Assembly: GCA_937951875.1 (NCBI GenBank)
Contig: CALGAN010000026.1
Location: forward strand, 1 to 18,345
DNA from: an uncultured Alkalilimnicola sp.
GTDB lineage: Bacteria > Pseudomonadota > Gammaproteobacteria > Nitrococcales > AK92
DNA: 18,345 nt
Reading direction: 5' to 3'
The notes under the pieces were generated by a model. The model was not told the origin of the DNA and searched no databases. It saw only the letters and a list, made by a program, of their open reading frames with translations. Shown one piece after another: positions 14,069-18,345 of the stretch (position 1 is the stretch's first letter; the number at the start of each line of letters is the position of its first letter). Made by a program: the position numbers and the translations under genes.

Positions 14069-16639
14069 TTAGTTCTTTAGCAGTTGCTTTAATCGATAGA
14101 GCTCTTCGAGCGCCTGGCGAGGCGTCATATCGTCAGGATTCAGCGCTTTCAGCCGCTCCAGCGCCGGATGCGGCGGACTTTCCACGAACAGCGGCAGCTG
14201 GTCCATCGGCTGCGGGACGCGGCTGTTGCCGCGTTCCAGCTCGGCGAGCTTGTGGCGGGCGGCGGCGATCACCGGTTCCGGCACGCCGGCCAGCGCCGCC
14301 ACCTGCAGGCCGTAGCTGCGGCTGGCCGGGCCGCCCTTGAGGGCGTGCAGGAACACGATCTGATCGCCGTGCTCGACCGCGTCGAGATGGACGTTGGCGA
14401 TGCCCGGGAACTGCTCGGGCAGCGCGGTGAGCTCGAAGTAATGGGTGGCGAACAGGGTGAAGGCGCCGATTCGCCCGGCCAGGTGGGCGGCGGCGGCCCA
14501 GGCCAGCGATAGGCCGTCGAAGGTGCTGGTGCCGCGGCCGATCTCGTCGAGCAGCACCAGGCTGTCGCGGGTGGCGTTGTTGAGGATGTTGGCGGTCTCG
14601 GTCATTTCCACCATGAAGGTGGAGCGGCCGCCGGCCAGGTCGTCGGAGGCGCCGATGCGGGTGAAGATCCGGTCGATCGGGCCGATCACCGCCTGCTCGG
14701 CCGGCACGTAGCTGCCGACGTGGGCGAGCAGGGTGATCAGCGCCACCTGGCGCATGAAGGTGGATTTGCCGCCCATGTTGGGGCCGGTGATGATCAGCAT
14801 CCGCTCACGGTCGGTGAGCGTGACGTCGTTGGGCACGAACGGCCCGTCCAGCACCCGTTCCACCACCGGATGGCGGCCGGCGACGATGCGCAGGCCCGGC
14901 TCGGCGGTCAGCTCGGGGCGGCGGTAGTCGAGCGTCTCGGCGCGCTCGGCCAACGCCGCCAGCACGTCCAGCGCCGCCAGCGCCTCGCCGCTGCGCTGCA
15001 GCGGCGCCAGCTCGGCGGCGAGCTTGTCCAGCAACTCGTCGTACAGCGCCTTCTCGCGCGCCAAAGCGCGCTCGCGGGCGCTCAATACCTTGTCCTCGAA
15101 GGCCTTGAGCTCGGGGGTGATGTAGCGCTCGGCGTTGGTCAGGGTCTGGCGGCGGATGTAGCGCTCGGGCGCCTGTCGGCTCTGCGCCTTGCTCAGCTCG
15201 ATGTAATAGCCGTGCACCCGGTTGTAGCTGACCTTGAGGTTGGCGATGCCGGTCGCCTCGCGTTCGCGCCGCTCCAGGTCGAGCAGGAATTCGTCGGCGT
15301 TGCGCGACAGCGCGCGCAGCTCGTCCAGCTCGGCGTCGTAGCCTTCGGCGATCACGCCGCCGTCGCGGATCAGCATTGGCGGGTTGTCGACCACGGCGCG
15401 GCGCAGCAGATCCTCGGTCTGTGGATGCTCGCCGGCTTCCGCGGCCAGCTCGCGCAGCAGCGGCGCATCCAGCTCGGCCAGCACGGTCTGCAGCGTCGGC
15501 AGCCGCGCCAGCGCCTCGCGCAGGGCCACCAGGTCGCGCGGCCGCGCCGAGCGCAGCGCCACACGGGCGAGGATGCGCTCGACGTCGCCGACGCCATTGA
15601 GTAGCTCGCGCAGGCGGTGATGGCCGCCGGTTTCCAGCATCAGGGCGATGGCGTCCTGGCGCGCGCGCAGCACGACATGGTCGCGCAGCGGGCGGTTGAG
15701 CCAGCGCCGCAGCAGGCGGCCACCCATGGCGGTCAGCGTGGTGTCCAGCACCCAGGCCAGCGTGTGGTCGGTGCCGCCGCTCAGGTTGTACTCGATTTCC
15801 AGATTGCGGCGGCTGGCGGCGTCGATGATGATGCCGTCCTCGCGCCGCTCCACGGTCAGCCCGTGCAGGTGGGGCAGGGTGCCGCGCTGGGTCTCCTGGG
15901 CGTATTGCAGCAGGCAGCCGGCGGCGCAGATCGCCAGCTTCAGCTCTTGGCAGCCGAAGCCGGCCAGGTCGCGGGTGCCGAACTGCCGGCACAGCAGCCG
16001 CTCGGCGCTGTCGTATTCGAAATGCCAGGGCGGACGGCGGGTGACGCCGGTCATCTGCGCCAGCGCCGGCGGCGGGTCCTGGTCGTCGCGGATCACCACC
16101 TCGGCCGGGCGCAGCCGCTCCAGCTCCGCCAGCAGGGCGTCATTGCCTTCCACCTCGGCGACGGTGAAGCGGCCACTGGACAGTTCCAGGCAGGCCAGGC
16201 CGAAGCGCTCGCCGTGGGCAGCGACGCTCATCAGCAGATTGCTGCGCCGCTCCTCGAGCAGGGCCTCCTCGGTGAGCGTGCCGGGGGTGACGATGCGCAC
16301 CACCTGCCGTTCCACCGGGCCCTTGCTGGTGGCGGGATCGCCGATCTGCTCGCAGATGGCGACCGACTCGCCCTTGCGCACCAGCTTGGCCAGGTAGCTC
16401 TCCACGGCGTGGATCGGCACGCCGGCCATGGGAATGGGCTTGCCGGCCGACTGGCCGCGCTGGGTCAGGGTGATGTCGAGCAGTTTGGCCGCGCGTTCGG
16501 CGTCCTCATAAAAGAGCTCGTAGAAGTCCCCCATGCGGTAGAACAGCAGGATATGGGGGTACTCCGCCTTGATGCGCAGGTACTGCTGCATCATCGGCGT
16601 GTGTTGCTCAAAGCCGGTTTTGTCGAGCTTGGCGGCCAC
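14069..16639 (-). CDS. mutS: DNA mismatch repair protein MutS
   Basis: From GTG 16639 the product has 856 residues, close to the 853-855 of other gammaproteobacterial MutS proteins. The mismatch-binding domain has FYRMGDFYELF with F39 and E41. The ATPase domain near residue 600-620 has Walker A ITGPNMGGKSTFMRQ, then DEIGRGTSTFDGLSLAWA and FATHYFEL, and the C-terminus carries the usual helical tail (TPRQALEELYRLKQLL). MutS recognises base mismatches and recruits MutL. The frame extends to ATG 16840, but that would cover the LexA-controlled promoter and adds residues foreign to the family; alternative TTG starts are 16648 and 16669. A TATAGT at 16688-16683 on the minus strand is a possible -10, with a poor -35. 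It is divergent from pncC. Confidence 0.95.
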   Translation of the reverse strand: MAAKLDKTGFEQHTPMMQQYLRIKAEYPHILLFYRMGDFYELFYEDAERAAKLLDITLTQRGQSAGKPIPMAGVPIHAVESYLAKLVRKGESVAICEQIGDPATSKGPVERQVVRIVTPGTLTEEALLEERRSNLLMSVAAHGERFGLACLELSSGRFTVAEVEGNDALLAELERLRPAEVVIRDDQDPPPALAQMTGVTRRPPWHFEYDSAERLLCRQFGTRDLAGFGCQELKLAICAAGCLLQYAQETQRGTLPHLHGLTVERREDGIIIDAASRRNLEIEYNLSGGTDHTLAWVLDTTLTAMGGRLLRRWLNRPLRDHVVLRARQDAIALMLETGGHHRLRELLNGVGDVERILARVALRSARPRDLVALREALARLPTLQTVLAELDAPLLRELAAEAGEHPQTEDLLRRAVVDNPPMLIRDGGVIAEGYDAELDELRALSRNADEFLLDLERREREATGIANLKVSYNRVHGYYIELSKAQSRQAPERYIRRQTLTNAERYITPELKAFEDKVLSARERALAREKALYDELLDKLAAELAPLQRSGEALAALDVLAALAERAETLDYRRPELTAEPGLRIVAGRHPVVERVLDGPFVPNDVTLTDRERMLIITGPNMGGKSTFMRQVALITLLAHVGSYVPAEQAVIGPIDRIFTRIGASDDLAGGRSTFMVEMTETANILNNATRDSLVLLDEIGRGTSTFDGLSLAWAAAAHLAGRIGAFTLFATHYFELTALPEQFPGIANVHLDAVEHGDQIVFLHALKGGPASRSYGLQVAALAGVPEPVIAAARHKLAELERGNSRVPQPMDQLPLFVESPPHPALERLKALNPDDMTPRQALEELYRLKQLLKN

Positions 16640-16747
16640 GGTGTCCAACGAGGTTCGGCAGTCGGTCAAAACTAGGGCAGGAACTATAGTCCGTTTCGCC
16701 GCCGCGATGCAGCTCGCGTTCCGCGCCGTGCGACGGATTGCCTTGCG

Positions 16748-16776
16748 TTGATGGCTGTATATATGCACAGTATACG
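16748..16776 (+). promoter_or_regulatory. Promoter of pncC-thpR-recA
   Basis: TTGATG (16748-16753) and TATACG (16771-16776) are spaced by 17 bases; each matches the sigma-70 consensus at four of six positions. The spacer holds the LexA box. The pncC start codon is 79 bases after the -10. Confidence 0.5.
16755..16770. promoter_or_regulatory. LexA (SOS) box
   Basis: CTGTATATATGCACAG carries the full gammaproteobacterial LexA core CTGT-N8-ACAG with an AT-rich middle, close to the Escherichia coli consensus. It fills the spacer of the promoter above, the usual position for LexA repression, and is 85 bases from the pncC ATG. DNA damage should therefore induce pncC and, through read-through, thpR and recA. 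Confidence 0.85.
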
Positions 16777-16854
16777 CCCATTGGCGGGTGGTGGTTGCCC
16801 ATGTCGCGCGGACTGGTCTAGCCTCGACGGCGGTGGGCAATCCGAGGCGGCTCC

Positions 16855-17364
16855 ATGAGCTACGACGACGCGTATTTACAAACGCTTGCGCAGCGGCTGG
16901 GCGAAGTGCTTGCGGCGCGCGGCTGGCGGTTGACGCTGGCGGAATCGTGCACCGGCGGCTGGATCGCCAAGGCGGTGACCGACATCGCCGGCAGCTCCGG
17001 CTGGTTCGAGCGCGGTTTCGTGACCTATTCGAACGAGGCCAAGCAGGAGCTGCTGGGCGTCGACGCCGAGCTGATCGGCGCCCATGGCGCGGTCAGCGAA
17101 CCGGTGGCGCTGGCCATGGCCCGCGGCGCACTCGCCCATAGCCGCGCCGATGTGGCGGCCGCGGTGAGCGGCATCGCCGGCCCCGGCGGCGGCTCGGCGG
17201 ACAAGCCGGTGGGCACGGTCTGCTTCGGCTGGGCCTTGCCCGGCGGCAAGCTGCTGAGCGAGCGCCGGCTGTTTCCCGGCGACCGGGAAGAGATTCGCCG
17301 CCGGACCGTGGCGCACGCGCTCGAGCGGCTGCTCGCCGAACTGGGCGCGCCGGTCGAGGGGTAG
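16855..17364 (+). CDS. pncC: Nicotinamide-nucleotide amidohydrolase PncC (CinA C-terminal family)
   Basis: The product has 169 residues and consists of the CinA C-terminal domain alone. AESCTGG at 29-35 (with the catalytic serine S31), FVTYSNEAK at 55-63, GAVSEPVA at 78-85 and GIAGPGGGSADKPVGTV at 106-122 are the family signatures. The enzyme deamidates nicotinamide mononucleotide to nicotinate mononucleotide, which recycles the by-product of NAD-dependent DNA ligase; that fits its place in a DNA-damage operon. GAGG lies about 10 bases before the ATG. It is the first gene after the LexA-controlled promoter, with thpR 87 bases downstream. The single-domain form next to recA is common in gammaproteobacteria. 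Confidence 0.93.
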   Translation: MSYDDAYLQTLAQRLGEVLAARGWRLTLAESCTGGWIAKAVTDIAGSSGWFERGFVTYSNEAKQELLGVDAELIGAHGAVSEPVALAMARGALAHSRADVAAAVSGIAGPGGGSADKPVGTVCFGWALPGGKLLSERRLFPGDREEIRRRTVAHALERLLAELGAPVEG

Positions 17365-17451
17365 GCCGATGCGCCTGGCCCGGCGGAACCGGAGCGGATC
17401 GCCGCAGTCTGAATGTTATTGGCGGCATCTTGGTGTACCCATAGTGCGGCC

Positions 17452-17994
17452 ATGAGGCAGGACGACGCGCCGGCTTCGGCTCGGCTGTTCTTCGCGCTCT
17501 GGCCGAACGCAACGATACGGCGCCGGCTGGCGGCGCATTGCCCGAGGCACGGCCGGCCGGTGCCGCCGCAGAACTGGCACGTCACGCTGGTGTTCCTGGG
17601 CACGCTGGCGCCGGCGGCCTGGACGGCGCTGGCCGAGGCCGTCGCGGCGGAGCGGTTCGCGCCTTTCCGTCTTACGCTGGATCGGCGCGGCTGCTGGCGC
17701 CGTACCGGCATCTATTGGCTGGCGGCCAGCGTCGCGCCGCCACCGCTGTTGCGGCTGCAGCAAGCGCTGGCCGACGCCGCCGCCCAGGTCGGCGTGGCGC
17801 GCGAGACCCGGCCGTACTGGCCGCACCTGACCCTGGCCCGCAAGGCGCGGCCGGAGCCGGAAACAGCCATAGATCCCATTGAGTGGGAGATCGACGAATT
17901 TTGCCTGGTGCGCTCCGAGACCTTGCCGCAGGGGGCGCGTTACACCGTCTGGGGGCGCTGGCCGCTGAGCGGTGCCGCGCAGCCCGAGCGGTGA
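17452..17994 (+). CDS. thpR: RNA 2',3'-cyclic phosphodiesterase (LigT/ThpR, 2H family)
   Basis: From ATG 17452 the product has 180 residues, the usual family length. Two H-x-T motifs define the 2H phosphoesterase active site: H43-V-T45 in NWHVTLVFLG and H125-L-T127 in PYWPHLTLAR. Family members hydrolyse 2',3'-cyclic phosphates at RNA ends and can join tRNA halves in vitro. The N-terminal RLFFALWP strand is typical. A longer frame from ATG 17413 adds 13 residues with no family match; the Shine-Dalgarno support for either start is weak. It lies between pncC and recA, 94 bases before recA, in the same orientation, so it is likely induced along with them. Confidence 0.92.
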   Translation: MRQDDAPASARLFFALWPNATIRRRLAAHCPRHGRPVPPQNWHVTLVFLGTLAPAAWTALAEAVAAERFAPFRLTLDRRGCWRRTGIYWLAASVAPPPLLRLQQALADAAAQVGVARETRPYWPHLTLARKARPEPETAIDPIEWEIDEFCLVRSETLPQGARYTVWGRWPLSGAAQPER

Positions 17995-18088
17995 TGGCGC
18001 GCAAAAGTGGTCGATGGGTAGGAGACGCCGGGCGGAATGTGAAATAATTGCCGGCCACTTACGGCGCTTGACGCGCAATGAGGATGCG

Positions 18089-18345
18089 ATGGACGAAAAC
18101 CGCAAGAAGGCACTCAGTATCGCGCTGAGCCAGATCGAGAAGCAGTTCGGCAAGGGCGCGGTGATGCGCATGGGCGACGCGCGCGCGGTGCGCGACGTCG
18201 ACGTGATCTCGACCGGCTCGCTGGCGCTGGACGTCGCCCTCGGTATCGGCGGCTTGCCCAAGGGCCGTGTGGTGGAAATCTACGGTCCGGAATCCTCGGG
18301 CAAGACCACGCTCACCCTGCAGGTGATCGCCAACTGCCAGAAGAA
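18089..18345 (+). CDS. recA: Recombinase RecA, N-terminal part
   Basis: The window ends after 85 complete codons. MDENRKKALSIALSQIEKQF, KGAVMRMGD and STGSLALDVALGIGGLPKGR match RecA, and the Walker A GPESSGKT is at residues 66-73, the same numbering as in Escherichia coli. RecA forms filaments on single-stranded DNA, drives strand exchange and triggers LexA self-cleavage. GAGG lies 6 bases before the ATG. An AATAAT at 18043-18048 could be a -10 of a private promoter, but no good -35 is at the right distance and no LexA box is visible between thpR and recA. Confidence 0.97.
   Translation, partial: MDENRKKALSIALSQIEKQFGKGAVMRMGDARAVRDVDVISTGSLALDVALGIGGLPKGRVVEIYGPESSGKTTLTLQVIANCQK

Noticed and set aside
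15617..16675. 352-residue plus-strand open frame
   Set aside because: Antisense to mutS, with the same low-complexity composition and no recognisable domain.
16640..16840. 67-residue N-terminal extension of MutS to ATG 16840
   Set aside because: It would run through the LexA box and the pncC promoter, and the residues do not fit MutS; GTG 16639 gives the usual length.
17995..18088. A LexA box directly before recA
   Set aside because: No CTGT-N8-ACAG or close variant was found on either strand in this gap.

Overview
The window looks like chromosomal DNA of a high-GC gammaproteobacterium. The evidence is the gene order on the right (mutS next to fdxA, divergent from pncC-thpR-recA, as in Pseudomonas-type genomes), an Azotobacter-type seven-iron ferredoxin, a LexA box of the gammaproteobacterial CTGT-N8-ACAG form, and tadA next to mltF. 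The sequence does not support a genus.

Left part (1-4582): three tightly packed plus-strand genes of lower GC than the rest, which read as an acquired defence-type cassette. They are the C-terminal part of a probable SF2 helicase, a GIY-YIG (T5orf172-like) nuclease-family protein overlapping it by 8 bases, and an 889-residue protein joining a PHP phosphoesterase domain to an SMC/ABC-like ATPase with a long coiled coil. A gene-free, partly very AT-rich stretch (4583-5090) separates this block from the rest.

Middle part (5091-9199): a four-gene minus-strand redox operon in transcription order PepSY_2 protein, DUF2271 protein, PepSY/flavodoxin/ferredoxin-reductase membrane fusion, ApbE flavin transferase. 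Together they suggest NAD(P)H-driven electron transfer across the inner membrane with covalent flavin attachment to a partner; the DUF2271 protein carries a flavinylation-like TGAS motif. Upstream lie two inverted repeats. Next comes a minus-strand nucleotidyltransferase/HEPN pair (9575-10603). The winged-helix nucleotidyltransferase is intact, while the HEPN partner is broken by two net +1 frameshifts. Its promoter holds a perfect palindrome exactly between -35 and -10, followed by what looks like a leaderless start.

Right part (10893-18345): housekeeping genes. These are tadA (tRNA adenosine deaminase), mltF (membrane-bound lytic transglycosylase, convergent), tRNA-Ser(CGA) with a strong terminator, a 670-base gene-free stretch with several G/C hairpin repeats, fdxA and mutS (minus strand), then pncC, thpR and the start of recA (plus strand). 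A LexA box fills the 17-base spacer of a promoter upstream of pncC. No LexA box is visible directly before recA, so SOS control of recA probably enters through this upstream promoter.
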